DNA from: Viola odorata
Taxonomy: Eukaryota; Streptophyta; Magnoliopsida; Malpighiales; Violaceae
Length of the DNA: 64,000 nt
Reading direction: 5' to 3'
NCBI GenBank assembly: GCA_963691705.1
Contig: OY829542.1
Coordinates: forward strand, 2,053,688-2,117,687
Part shown: positions 37,217-49,672 of the stretch, in pieces
Layout of the letters: every line of letters begins with the position of its first letter
How positions within the stretch are numbered: position 1 is the stretch's first letter
Notes under the pieces: model-generated
What the model was told of the DNA's origin: nothing
The model's input: the letters and a program-made list of their open reading frames with translations, nothing else
Database searches by the model: none
Made by a program: the position numbers and the translations under genes

Positions 37217-38323
37217 ATGGGGATGGGGATGTCAATGGGTTTCTTGGGAAAAGGTTTGTTTTTCATTGTTCGCGATGTAAAACGCCCCTTGTTAATTTTA
37301 TTTTCTCCATTTTCGTCCCTTCAAATTCCTCATTTACATATTACTCCTTTCTGTTTGCCGACAGGGTTGCCTTCAACACAGATGCTAAGTTCTCTGTTGG
37401 GAACACTCTACAAACAATTTGTTGATAAAAATGTCAAAAGCTTCGATGATTTTCATTGCGCTATTCTTGATGTTTTCAAGTAAGAAAAAACATGCAGTCA
37501 TTGTAATTCTCTTTTTTTTTTACCATTAAGCACAACTTTCAACTAAAAATGTCTGTTCAACTCACATTCAACTAAAAATGAGAAATTTTAAGTTTTGGAT
37601 TCGAATCTGCTAAAAGAAAAAAAAAACTAAGATCTGCTAATCTGATTTGAAACCAATGAGTTATTTATAGTTCAATAATATTTTTTGTGAGATGAGAAGC
37701 TTGAAGTTTCAATTTGAATCTCGTTGCTTATATTTCTATTAACTTGATTGGATCAATTTGAAAACATATCAGTGCAATCTTTACAAAATGTCAAAACAAA
37801 AAGAAAAGAAAAAACATCAAATTGAAGAAATAATTAATTTTCTTGATAAAATAAATAAATCATGCAGCACTTTCAACTCAGCATTACCTGGAAAACATTA
37901 CGATGTCCCCTCCCGGAAGGAAGTAGAGGTGAGTGAAAGAGTCCCTTGTATATGCATAGCCTCGTAGATTTGTAAAGTGTGACGCGACATTTTACGATTA
38001 TATTATAATATTACGAAATGTTTGGATCTTGTTTTACTCAGAAATGCTTTAAAGAATGGGAAAAGGCAACAGATGATGTGAAGAAGAAGGAAGTGATTAT
38101 GAGGTTTATGAGGCAGAAAATAGCACTGAGCACGCTTGATCACTACACATTGGTGACCGGATTAGTTACGCCACCGGCGGCGATGGCGGCTAAAAGAGCC
38201 GGAGAGAATGTGCCCCAGTTGAAGATGATCAAGGCCATTCCTGATGTCATCTTTGTTCCCTCTGTAACAATATTGGCACTCATCTCTGCCAAACTTACAA
38301 GAAAGATGAGACTATCTGTCTAA
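37217..38323 (+). CDS. Small conserved plant protein of unknown function
   Basis: Exons 37217-37253, 37365-37479, 37868-37928 and 38042-38323 join in frame to 164 residues. The protein begins MGMGMSMGFLGKG, has a helical segment (LYKQFVDKNVKSFDDFHCAILDVFN), then a charged region (KCFKEWEKATDDVKKKEVIMRFM). It ends with a hydrophobic stretch before a basic end (VIFVPSVTILALISAKLTRKMRLSV), which could be a C-terminal membrane anchor. The block GLVTPPAAMAAKRAGENVPQ looks conserved. The phase pattern 1-2-0 fits at every junction, which supports a real gene. I recognise the type as a widespread unnamed plant family but know no function. Confidence 0.7.
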
Positions 38324-38894
38324 CTACAACATGTCGGTGGAAAAAAATGATAGTCCGTTTAGAATGTTTCTAAAATATCTCATTCTTTTAACAATTCTAT
38401 TAATGCTATATTAACTTATGCACGATTCAATATATTGTATAATTATTCGGGCGCGTATAAATATTACGCAAACAGTAATAATCTTAGAACTATATTAAGT
38501 ATAGTTTGAAGAACAAGAGATTCCAAGAGTAAGAGAATAGCATGATCACCTAAGATGCTCCTCTTTCGAATTAGATTCTTCGCCAATGCACCAAACATTT
38601 TACAACAGCAATGTAATGTGCTCAAAAAACAGGACGAGGAACTTTTTATTAAAATGGTCGTACAAAATGAACTATTACAATGAATGATATAAACTGTCGA
38701 TGATTTTAAAAAAGTGCGTTTCATGCTCTCCATACCTATTGTCGGAACAACACATTTCATTCGATAATAATCGTTTCTTATCTAAAAATGAAAACTCACA
38801 AAATGCAAATATTGAAAAGGCTAGTATCTTTATTTTATTTTATTTTTTGGGCCAAATGGGCTTTGATGAAAATAGTGGTAAATGTAGGGTTTTT
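38324..38894. other. Spacer between convergent genes
   Basis: This AT-rich interval separates the 3' end of the small-protein gene from the 3' end of the minus-strand GASA gene. It probably holds both 3' UTRs. No other feature seen. Confidence 0.5.
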
Positions 38895-39428
38895 TTAAGG
38901 GCACTTGGGCCTGCCCTTGTAATACCAGTCTCTGTAGCAAGGACACTCATTTTTGCTTGAAAGAGGCCCAGATGGCACACATTTGCATTTTGAGCAGCAG
39001 ATCCCGCAAAGCTTCATGCACATTTTATTTTTTCCGGACCTTGAACATCTAAGTGCGCATTTCCTGTCGCAAAAACCTTTTTTTTTCCAGGACCAAAAGT
39101 CAGTCCAACTATTCATTAATTAATGCAAAAAATGTGTGATGATTAGTGAATAACTAACATAATAGTCTCGCAATATTGGTCTTTTAAAGATTATAACATA
39201 AAAAAAAACAGATACCATAACTCATTGCATAACTTTGCAAAAGAACCCACTTACAAAATTAAACCCTAAAACGATTTATATTATGAAACGAAGAGAGAAA
39301 AAATAATGACCTGTTGAAGTGGGCGAAGGCGCGGGACTAGTTGCGTATGCACCCATTGCAACCTCAAAGAAAGATGAGGCTAGCAACAATGAAAGAAGCA
39401 GCAGCAAAACTGAAACACCAGTCTTCAT
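38895..39428 (-). CDS. GASA/snakin-type cysteine-rich peptide gene with apparent one-base frameshift
   Basis: GASA (gibberellin-stimulated) peptides are small secreted proteins with a 12-Cys C-terminal domain, active in growth and defence. Exon 1 (39428-39311) encodes a signal peptide ([20 protein letters not shown]) and a Pro/Ser-rich spacer. Exon 2 (39108-38895) encodes the full domain with all 12 Cys, from [11 protein letters not shown] to YKGRPKCP and a stop. The donor CAACAG|GTCATT and acceptor GAATAG|TTGG are the only good sites, yet joining them puts the Cys domain out of frame. The combined length is 332 bases, one short of a multiple of three. An A9 run (39072-39080 region, minus strand GGAAAAAAAAAGG) just before the domain would restore frame if it were A10. 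This may be a real null allele, a sequencing error in a homopolymer, or an unseen small exon. Confidence 0.75.
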
Positions 39429-39500
39429 TTCTTGTAATTTTTTAACTAAAAGAAGAGGAATGTATAGGACTGGGAGTGAATGAAAGAAGAGAGGGTCTGC

Positions 39501-39520
39501 AGGATATATACATATATAGT
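39501..39520 (-). promoter_or_regulatory. TATA region of the GASA gene
   Basis: The minus strand reads TATATATGTATATATCC about 75-90 bases upstream of the start codon, at a usual distance for a plant core promoter with a short leader. Confidence 0.55.
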
Positions 39521-41849
39521 GGTTTTGGTCAAACATATAGCTGTGGAAGTTGACCACACATGTAGCGGTGGAACTTTACGCGGAAACTTCACAAAGAGGA
39601 ATTAATTGCATCATTAATGAATATAGTATCATTTTTCATGGTTAAATATGATATGAATAATTAATAGATTTAGAATTATTACTGTCAAAAAGATTAATTT
39701 TTACTAAAATTTTGGTACGTAAAATTACAGTTAGAAAAAAAACTATTAAAAATGGAATTGAGAGAATGCCGTTATTATTGGTACAACTCTAATAACTACA
39801 TTTTTACCAAAAGAAACGTTGTAAGGTTAATTTATGACTCACGTTGACACTCTAAAATCTTGTGCTCAAATCTTAGTATAAGAGCTACTTTTAAATTATT
39901 GAAGTACCACTTAAATCGGCTTTCGAGCGATCCGAAACCCCATTCTATATATAAAACAACTGCATCTTTACGTACGATCCTCTAATTATGTCTCGTGGGT
40001 AGCTGACATTTTTTATGGGCTGGACATCATTACGAACATGGGTTTGTCTTCACTTTTTAGTATTTTATTTTATTTTTCTAATTAATTAAGCAAGTTTTTG
40101 CACTAGAGAAACTTGCTACTACTTGCTAGAATGTTCCTACTTGCCTACTTCTACTTCTACTTCTACTTCTACACGGCTCAACCCCATTAATGCCATATTT
40201 ATATGCTTTGGTTCTAGTGTTGTTTTTCCTCCCGTGAGAATTCTTGCAAATGAGTATTTATTAATTTGGGTTGACTTGCCCATTCAATTATTTATATAAT
40301 TATAAATAATTTTTTATATAAAAATTTATACTATATAGTTCATTGGTTGTCTGTTTAAAAGATAACAATATTAATAAGAATTCGAATCTAAATTTGAATC
40401 TCACCTTCCCGGCCGCTTATAAAAAAAGAATTTTGATCTTGATCACACTATTACACCCAGCTCATCCTTACTCATGAGTGAAAAGAAAACCGCGTCATTG
40501 TCCTTTTAAATTAGTTGAAAATATTTCATGAAAATGTCCATTTAATAAAATGAGTACAAAAATTATTTATTGTATCCCTTCAATTATTAGTCATTTATAT
40601 CATATATTATTTTTATATTTCTTCCATTATAAGCCTATAAATAGGCTCTAGCTGTAATGCTCTGTTCAAACCAATATTAATAAATTGTACTCTTTTATTT
40701 TTATCATGCTTCTTTCATTATCTTTGTTCTTATTTTTAACACAAATTATAATTCACTTTGCGTCGGTTGACTGCATAAGTCAGTCGAATAAGATCCTAAT
40801 TTTATATAAAGAAAAAAAATACTTTCGAACCTTAATGTTAAAAGTAAATAAAGATAATTTTTTTTTTAAATTTCGGGAAAACTACTTTATTTCCCTTTTA
40901 AGATCAAGCACTCAAAGTTTTCCACTTCAGAATGGGATAAGAGTTTTTCAAAGCAAAGTTAAGGCAGGAAGAACCATTTTCTATGGGCTTGTGAGAAGAT
41001 TAAAGCCCATGACGTATACTCCTTGGTCCTACTTTCTTTCGGCCCAAATATCTCAGTGACATCACTCACTTCCATGTTTATTTTTGGCTTTTTTATTTTA
41101 TTTTTTTATTAAAGAGACTTCAAAGTTCAAACCTTTAGGTGCGGTTTCACAACCCTTACAAAACTGGAAATTTTTTTAAAATTTATTTCACAGCTAAAAT
41201 TTTACAAAATTTTCTGTTTTGCAACGCATTATATTGCGCAACTTTGTAAAGGAAACCATTCCAGAAAAGGAAAATCTTTTTTTCTAATCCAGATTTACCA
41301 ACAAAACCTTATTTATTTATTTTTATATAGGAAAAAGAAAGCACAAAAGGCAACCCTTATCCTATTGTCAACTAGCAAATGCAAAATCCCGATAGACACG
41401 TCAGCATAAAAGATGCAAAGCTGCTCGAAGTCAACGCTAGACTAGTTGACGAATTAGTTTCCCTATAAACATGTTTGTAGCTCGTATCCCACTCATTTAT
41501 GGCAATCAAGATATATTGCAACAAACAGGACACTCAAACAAATGTCTAAATCTTTCCATTAATTGATACTTCAAACATGTACTGCATACACATTACACCT
41601 GGATATCCAACCCAGCAGGGAACGACAACTTAAACAGAACGAGTGTTTAGAGATACCTACTTAAATAGGACGAACACTTCAGCTACTTGATCGAAAAGGT
41701 GAATTACATATGAACTGCACATATTTACAATGTGACGACGCTAGTGAATGCACGCACAAACACAACTACATATATACAATGTACAGTCAAGGTACCTCAA
41801 CCTCCAAGACCACCAGGGCAGCTCGCATGTTCATCAAGAAGACGAGACA
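39521..41849. other. Spacer between the GASA and LRR-WD40 genes
   Basis: AT-rich without a supported gene. A (CTACTT)n microsatellite lies at 40145-40172. Around 40640-40745, GCCTATAAATAGGC followed by AATATTAATAAA and TTTTAACA resembles the promoter/polyadenylation part of an old LTR, but no partner or boundaries were found. An open frame of 124 codons from 40685 to 41059 is hydrophobic then basic and looks like chance. Confidence 0.45.
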
Positions 41850-44800
41850 TTATCTGGCGCCAAGGCTAGAAGCGAGCAAATTGACCTGCATGATCTCCCA
41901 CTTGGCGCCTGGACGCTTGGAAGTTGTCAAGATACTCATGTGAAATGGCTGGCATTCACAACAAACACAAATAATAAATCTCCAAGAACAAGCATGATAA
42001 ACAAGTGTACAGTTTACGCTTGCAGCTCATTCTCTCCATATATAATGTTAGTACTTGCAAGGCAAGCTAATATAAAAATGACAGCATATAAGTTAGAGAC
42101 GAAAAGATCAATATGATACTTCATCGACCGATCTCTGGGTTAATATGAGAAGTTACTATTATTAAGCAGTATACTTGTTTGACAGGAACTTACCCTGAAA
42201 GGATCACCCCTTAAGGACTGCACAAACAGAGGAATTCCTGACTCGCTATCCTGCAAATGACCAAGCACCAACCCTCATCAACACAGTCTATCATTTTTTT
42301 TTCGCGAAATGAAATTGTGCAGATAATTAATGATGAAGGAGAGTAACCTCCAAGTAAACATCCCTAAGTCGCCGTCCAGTTTGAGTACAGCAGATGCGAA
42401 CAACATTTTCATCACAACTCCCACTGATGATGTAGTCACCTCCATTCATGTAGTACGAGCGGGTATAGTTATGAGCACTTCCGGTTGAAGCTATCTGGAA
42501 ATCCATATGAAGCCTTCCATCTGCTGCCAAAAGCTGCTTCACCTGGTATAATCAGTCAAATGGAAAACCATCATATTCAGCACAAAAAAGGAACAAGTAC
42601 ATCATTCTCACATAAGTACTTCATCAAAACCATCACTTTCGTATAGACTACTAGAGGAGTACCTCGTTGTCAACAGCTGATACAAGCAGATAAAGGTCAT
42701 TAGGCGAAAAGCAGACCATCACATTTCCTCTTGAGCTCGAGGCAGTATAGCAAGGTTGTTCTGGTTTCTGTCTCAGATCCCACAACTTGACATGACAGTC
42801 AAATGACGATGTAGCAAAGAGGAAGGGGGAATGGTTCGCAAATTTAGCAACATTTATGGGTTCTCTATGCAAATTACTAAATTTCTGCAAGCATGTACCG
42901 CTGTTAATGTCATATAGAGCAACATCTTTTGAGTAGCCACTAGCAAGGAACTGCTCATCTGTTGAATTCACATGAACTGAAGTCAACTTCTCAAAATCAT
43001 CAAAAGTGACCACTCCTGCATGCCGGCTAAAATCAGTAACTTTTGGTGGTATATGGTTGATGTCAAACAACTTCAAGCAACCATTATCAGAGCCTGCAAG
43101 CAGCTGATCAACACAGAAAGTGAAAGCGAAACCAAAGTTATTAGCATATACTACTTCAAACCTGAGAGTAACATCAAACTATCAACGACCATCCAGTTCA
43201 TAATTTTAGAATCTCTTATTAGTACAAACAAATGGAATTGATGTTACTGGCACGCTTTGTGCTAATTGCGTACCTTTGATGGATACTTCTTGAGCCAACA
43301 GAGACCCAAAACACTATTCATTGCTCCTACCGCTGGAACACAACCTACAATTTTCCCATTTTCATGATTGATGACAACTACTTCACCATCCAGAGTTCCA
43401 AAAGCCATAAGACTGCAATCAGCTTGATGATATTCAAACTGCCTTGCCCGAAGCCTCTTACTTCCTCCTCCTTTGTACATATGGCTAAGGCTAGACAGAG
43501 GATGTAAGAGCGGCCATGCAGCAGACCCAAGTTTGGCAGCACTAAGAGACCTTGGGAAGAAACCTTGACCCTTTCCACAAGGAAATTCCCTCTTTGACTT
43601 CGAGAAACTTGGGCAATAGATGCCACTTAGTCCCATCTCACGCTTTTGCACAATACTTGCAACACTTTCTTTCCGAGATCGTTTGTAAGGTAAGTACTCA
43701 TAGAATTCTGAGAAGACGGACTTTGACATTTCCCTGTCCATCATGCTGATTGGCGAATTGTCTAATACCTCCAAATGGGGCAATGAAGCAATCATGTACT
43801 CCCTATAATGTTTCTCAAAGCATATAGGTGAAGGATGATGCAAAATATAGGCCTCCAACTTGGTGACACCCCTCTTGAAGTCCAGCTTATGCACATTTGG
43901 AAGGATATCCTCTCTGTCTTGAATCTATAATTCGCCAAAAGAAACCTGTTAGACAGACTAAAAGCAATTCATAAGGACAGTCAGCCATGAAAGTATTCAC
44001 TTCCTAATTATCTAATATTCTTACCTCATTCTGCAATTTCTCTTCTCCATTCGAATTATAAAGCACATTTGATGTTACTTCTAACAAACCAACTTTCTTA
44101 ATTTCACTGATGTCCGATAAATCATCAATTCCTTGGCAAAGCTCACTAATCATGTAGGAATTGGTGGGAGAAAGGAAGTCCCCACATGCCTCATCTGCTT
44201 GAAATTCTCTACGACTGATAATTGTTGCCTTATTGGATAGGCACTTCTCCAATTGAACTGAACAAAGACTCTCATCCACAACGTCTGCCTTCTCACCAAA
44301 TGATGCTGGACACGGTCCTGTGTCCTTGCAACACAAGCAACTTTGGAAACGTAGTTCTCGCAAAGAACGCAGTTTTGACAGGGAAGCAGTGGTTGTCCAG
44401 AGATTAGCAACCCTCGTCTCGCAAATTGATAGACTTGTCAAATTTGGCATGCAATAAAAGCAGTCTTTATCCAAGCTAGTGATCGAAGTACAAAAATCTA
44501 AATTCAAAGAATGCAATCGCAGAAAGCTTCCAGTCATGTTCAGTTTTTGTATATGGGCAGATCTCAAGTTTAAAGTATGACAAGCTAGGCCAACGTCGCA
44601 GATGCCCCTGTAACACAACATGAAAAGAAGTTAAAAACCTTTTTTCAGGTAGGAAATAGTGCACAGCTAAGAAGAATCATTGTTCTACAGTAGAATGTCA
44701 AAAGAACTCGGAATATATTTAAACTGTAAGGCCTAGAAAAGTGCAAACACGAACCGCAAAATGTCCTCTTCCAGCGACATGTCTCGGAGATCAACAACTT

Positions 44801-45877
44801 GGAGTTTCAGATTGATGAGACGTAACAAAGGCATAATATATTTTTGACTCAAGTTGCAAGGCGATTCATGGATCATGTCAACAGCTCCAAAATCGGAAGA
44901 GTCAATTTCGTGGAAGACACTGATCAGGGGAGAAATATCTGCATCCATTAGCTGATTTAGGTGAACCACGAAGCTGCACTTCTCATGACAGGACTTTTGA
45001 ATTTTGGCCTATAGAGAAACGAAAGTTAGGCTGTCATCACTAAGTGCTTTCTTCAATGCTAATTGTGCAAGTTTAAAGATTAAAGAACATATGCACAAGA
45101 TCTACAATTTCCTAACCTTAGAAAACCATGACAATACTTCAGAATTGGGTAGCACTTCATTTCTCCGGCAAGAATCAAGATACCTAGCACGAAAAGAAAA
45201 CAGTATGCTGAGTCAATCAAATCTTGAGAAGATCCTTTTCTTACAGAGGAAACCCAATAACAAAAAAGGCATGCATCTAGCCACCAAACATATTCGACAA
45301 ATCGGCAGAACAAGCCATCAAAGTTCAAAACTTTATCTGATGAGAATCCTAATTGTCTCTGGTAATGTTTCTTTTTCCCCTCATTCTTATTAGGGATCTG
45401 TAAGTAAAGCAACACCATCCATCTAGATCAATTTGTATTCTCTACAGAGCTAAATGGCCAGTTAAAAGGAAAGTATCTGTCTTTTCAAATTAATCATTGC
45501 CATTCCATACTCAAGTAGCAAGCTAGTCAGCTCTAGATTTGATGTGAACGGTTGACAAGTAAAATCAGAAGAGATTATCCACATTAATGAAAGGGGAAAG
45601 TAAGTTTCAAACTAAAATAAACTCTGCTTTTTCCATGTGGGTCTCCCCCAAGCAAATATTTTTCACCAATTCCAGTCATTACGATTCTTTTTTTCCCTGT
45701 AGAATCGCATGCATTAGACCATACTGCCCAAAAGTCCTCTGCAACAGATACTTCCACAAATTTGCAGCAAAAAAAGAACAGCAGAGAAACATACCAATTT
45801 GACAGACTCAACAAAGGAAACAAGGAAAAGAAAACCGACAGACACACATACCTTGCTTCCAACATGAAGATATCCAT
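41850..45877 (-). CDS. LRR-WD40 repeat protein
   Basis: Nine minus-strand exons join in frame to 790 residues: 45877-45852, 45183-45117, 45008-44755, 44607-44025, 43924-43274, 43103-42663, 42542-42348, 42250-42194, 41948-41850. The first exon codes only MDIFMLEA plus two bases. Residues about 90-375 hold leucine-rich repeats (LQVVDLRDMSLEEDILR, LRLHSLNLDFCTSITSLD, MPNLTSLSICETRVANLW) closing with LEVLDNSPISMMDRE, an LRR-cap-like block. A linker rich in Ser/Lys follows. From about residue 473 come WD40 blades (LMAFGTLDGEVVVINHENG, LLAGSDNGCLKLFDINH, FATSSFDCHVKLWDLRQKP, GGDYIISGSCDENVVRI). The end, RGDPFRPFHMSIL to NLLASSLGAR, resembles the tail of WD40 proteins but stops soon after. Both repeat types are protein-binding scaffolds; I know of unnamed plant proteins with this pairing but no tested role. 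Confidence 0.88.
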
Positions 45878-47051
45878 GGAGATTAAGTTTTCTGCACACC
45901 CTTTTCCCCCTTTTAAGAGATGCAGGCCAAAGAAAAGAAACACAGTTTATGAAAAACTAGTAAAGTTTGAAGCTTTGAGTAGAAGAAGGTGTGCAACAGT
46001 AAACAGAGCAAACAGGGAAATGTAGTAATATGTACAAATTTTGTACTAATAAGGTGTGAGTTATAAGAGAGGTCTCTTCTCACTTGTGAGACTCCAAAAT
46101 TAAAATCACGTGGAGAGCGTCAAGCGATAAGAATTGGGCACAAATCTAACTGGGTCTTTTGATCTTGATCTGTGGAAATGCTTCATTCTTCTTTCTTTCT
46201 CATTTTGTGGGCTCATCTCATCAGTCATGCCATGCCAGATAATGAAGTTTCAACGTATATCGTTTTAAGCCTTTGCTACCGTCCAACTTATGTGGGTCTC
46301 TTTTTTTCGATGATCAACTTGTGTGGATCTTTTTTTATAATCAACTTATAAGTGGTCCGAGGTCAACTTCAGGCCAAAGTTTGGAGAATATTCTTTTATA
46401 GCATTAGTTGGTCGGTTCAGTTAGCTATCAACCGAGTGATTTTTTATAATGTTGTTTTTGACACGGAGAAAACCATTCATTTGATTTTTGTTCGTGTGTG
46501 ATTATGGATTATGGATTAAGGTTTAGAAACTATTTTTCATACTTAGTATATGAGATGATAGCATCTTCAGTTGGGTAGATTTTATTTAGTGAATTGATTA
46601 TTAGACTGGCTTGTGATCCATTTTTTTAATTTTTTGTCGATTTTTTATCGATTTTAGCTCTTCCTATTTCACTTTTTGTTTACTTATCATAATAGAAATT
46701 TATATGGATGTGAAACTTTTATGATATTTTTCTATCAAATATAAAATTATTATTTATATTACATATCAGACCAGACCAAAGCTTTGGGAAACATTTTTAT
46801 TTAATATTTTATTAAAGATGGATAAACTATTGTTATTGAAAAGGACATTGTAGTTCTGATAAAAACAAAAATAAATTATGGGTCTATTATTATTTTTGAG
46901 ATAGGTTTTAAAACATTGTTAGAATAAATTATAAGTTGGATTAGATTTTAAATAAAGTTTTACATTAGGTGGTTCATACTTGCACGTTAAAAACTTAAAA
47001 TTGTCATCTTCCATTCAACACATTGACTAGACCTTTCCAAGTTGCAAAGTA
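45878..47051. other. Upstream region of the LRR-WD40 gene
   Basis: Probable leader and promoter of the minus-strand gene, then AT-rich spacer. No gene seen. Confidence 0.5.
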
Positions 47052-47729
47052 CTCCCTCCGTCCATAAATAATGGACGAGGGAGTAAATCACGAGTTTTAA
47101 GGTGTTGTCAGTAACCTTCTTCAATAAAGCGGCATTTTTCTCCCAAAATCAGTGGACTTCTTCTCTTTTCCTCTGTCCGAAGAAATACTCCCTCTGTCAT
47201 CGTTTTCTGTTCTCACCGCTGCCACAGAAAGGAGCGGAAGGACGTCTCGAATCGGGAGCAGGTGGAACGGAGCTATTCCGACCAGCCACGCGCTGCCAAA
47301 CTCAGTCGAAGCTTCCACCATTCCTTCCACGGCCCGGCGCGTCCGGTCACCGATACGGCCGTCATCACCTGTGTTCTACTCGCCTCGTCATTTCCGGCAA
47401 GAATCTATGGTCGTATTCGTGATCATTTTGTCCAAATTTGTTTTATTTTTCATTTGAAATCGGAGGAGGAGAGATTAGAAGAAACCTGTGTTCTGCTTTT
47501 GCTCTGACACCTTCTTTTCCATGTCCCCCAAAAATTTCAAATGTGGCCCTTTAATTTTTTCATTTCCCTTATTTGCCTCGTATGATGCGATGCTCGTGTA
47601 TAAAACGACTAGTCGTTTGAGGTTTTTTTTGTCAAAACACAAACAAAGTTGACACAATTGCCAGTGGCGTTAATTAAAAAAGGACAACGTTTTTGGGCTA
47701 AAACGTCCATTATTTATGGACAGAGAGAA
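47052..47729. mobile_element. 678-bp TIR element with GC-rich interior (Stowaway-like ends)
   Basis: The left end begins CTCCCTCCGTCCATAAATAA and the right end, reverse-complemented, reads TTCTCTCTGTCCATAAATAA. They match over 26 bases with three differences. TA flanks both ends (47050-47051, 47730-47731). The left end also carries a hairpin of its own (TCCATAAATAATGGA within a longer palindrome ending GAGGGAG). The interior (about 47200-47450) is clearly GC-richer than its surroundings and contains an open frame on each strand of about 70-105 codons with no recognised family. The ends suggest a Stowaway-type element. The cargo could be a captured gene fragment or simply the original host sequence between two independent insertions. 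Confidence 0.55.
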
Positions 47730-49090
47730 TATATGAGATTATGGGATGTTAACTCTATTACATTATTGGTTGAAATATTTTTTTTCATTATGAATTACTA
47801 AAGTTTAGATGCTAAATAGATTTTTTTTATATAAACGGGGTGAGATTCGAATATGAATTCGAGTCTCTAATATTATATAGGTCTCACTCACTCCTCGCCA
47901 CCATCTCAACTTGAATAATTTATAAACTACTTTTAGAAGGTAATTATTTTATAATTAATAATCAAATCATAATTCTTTTGGTCAGGATGAATGTGCTGGA
48001 GCACTGAGCACAAACCAACTATTATTAATTATAATGTTATGAAAGGAGAGTTGAGTCTGTTGACTGGCTGTTGAGTTGAGGCCTGAGGAGAGTAAGACTT
48101 GCATGAGTAGGAGGGCTGGGCTGGGCTGGGCTGAGTGCTAAAAAAAATCAGATGTTAGTTGATAATACTTGGGCCTAACCGAAGTATATCTATTTGGGTC
48201 TCAATTTTACTTCTTTTTTTTGTCAACCAACCCACGTCCTATAAAATTTAAACATACAAAAAAAATTAGCATGGTTAATTTGTTACGGTGCAAAAATGGC
48301 ACGAACAAATCAAGAAATGGTCCAAAAGGTTATTCCTACGACAAGTCGTCCTCGGTTATAAAACTTCTTTTATTGGAGGAATTCATATTTGGAAGAGGTT
48401 GACCTACCAACAATTGGTTTAAACTTGATTTATTCTATCATCCAACAAATGGGGATAGTCCATTTGACAAATCAAGTATGATATTAATTAAGAACTCTGT
48501 TAAAAAAATTATTAATAAGAGTTTAAATTTATGTTCGAATAATACGTCCGTCTATGTTCTTTTATTTAAAACAAACAACCTCGTGGGCCCGAAGAATGTG
48601 GTGTTTAATCAGCTAAAGCAAGTTTAATCTTATCCGGAGTGCACACAGACTGTACACGGCTCTCATAGATTGGCGTGTGTATAATTTTTGTTTTAGAGTC
48701 TGTTTGGCGTTCCGGTTCTAGTCCGAAAAGTACTGTGGGAAAAGTACTTCTGGAAAAGCTAGTGTGTTGTTTGGTAAACATTTTTTAAAAATGTTGTAGG
48801 AAACAAGAAGTTGTTTTTGGTGTTTGGTAAAATTATAAAAATGAAATAGTTAGAGTATAAAACCCATTTTAAAAAAATTAATAAAAATAGGAAAAATGGA
48901 TCTAGAATTACTTATCTTGAGATGGAGATTTTATTGTATTAGTTTTTAATTTATTTTGTTCTATTATATAAAGAAAAAAATGAAATAAAAAAAAAAAAAA
49001 AATAGGAGAGAGAGGGTGCAAACGCAGCGAGGAATTTTTTGTAGTGAGGAAAGCCAAGCATTTGCAAGAAACAAACCCAACCTAGGAAGC
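47730..49090. other. AT-rich spacer
   Basis: No gene seen. A GGGCT pentamer run (about 48114-48132) and several decayed repeats are present. From about 48697 a segment opens with GTCTGTTTGGCGTTCC, and near 49220-49235 it closes with CCCAAACACTATCTTAGAC; these are weakly inverted and could be a hAT-like MITE. Confidence 0.4.
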
Positions 49091-49178
49091 CAGCTTTCTA
49101 AAAAGTTGGGTTAAACCCTTAACCCCAAACACCTCAGCTTTCTAAAAAGTTGGGTTAAACCCTTAACCCCAAACACCT
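49091..49178 (+). repeat. 44-bp tandem duplication
   Basis: The segment starting CAGCTTTCTAAAAAGTTGGG and ending CCAAACACCT occurs twice in a row (49091-49134 and 49135-49178) without a difference. Each copy contains the internal palindrome GGGTTAAACCC. Confidence 0.95.
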
Positions 49179-49672
49179 TAACTCAGCTTTTGCAACCCAA
49201 CCTAATCCAACTTTGAACCCCAAACACTATCTTAGACAAACGGGGTGTACTATCATCAACCATTAAAATTAAAATACTAATGGTAGTTGGTAAAAGAATT
49301 ATGAATGAATAAAAAAAAAATTATATTAAGATAATTATCATGTTGAAACTGTAACAATAATCGAACGAAATTACTCATTGGAAAGAGTTATAAAGAACAC
49401 CCATGTAAAGGAAAAACTCACCATTGAAAAGGTTTTTTCACGAAAATAAAACTTGTATTAATTCAAAATAAAACTTGTATTAATAAGTGAGTTTATTTAT
49501 AAATAAAAATACAGATAATAGGCATAAAATGATATTGTCCGCTTTTATCTGAATCTTCACGGTTTGCTCAAAATATCTCATTTTAGTAATTTGATGGTAT
49601 TTTGATCTGATTATCTCAATACTTAGATTTTTTATGTAACAATAATTTACTATAAACATCTGTTTGATATTA

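Noticed and set aside
40640..40745. TATA plus AATAAA-like sequence resembling part of an LTR
   Set aside because: No second LTR, no clear TG...CA ends and no target duplication could be found.
40685..41059. Open frame of 124 codons in the spacer downstream of the GASA promoter
   Set aside because: Composition is low complexity, no homology recognised, no splice partner, and it overlaps a possible decayed LTR end.
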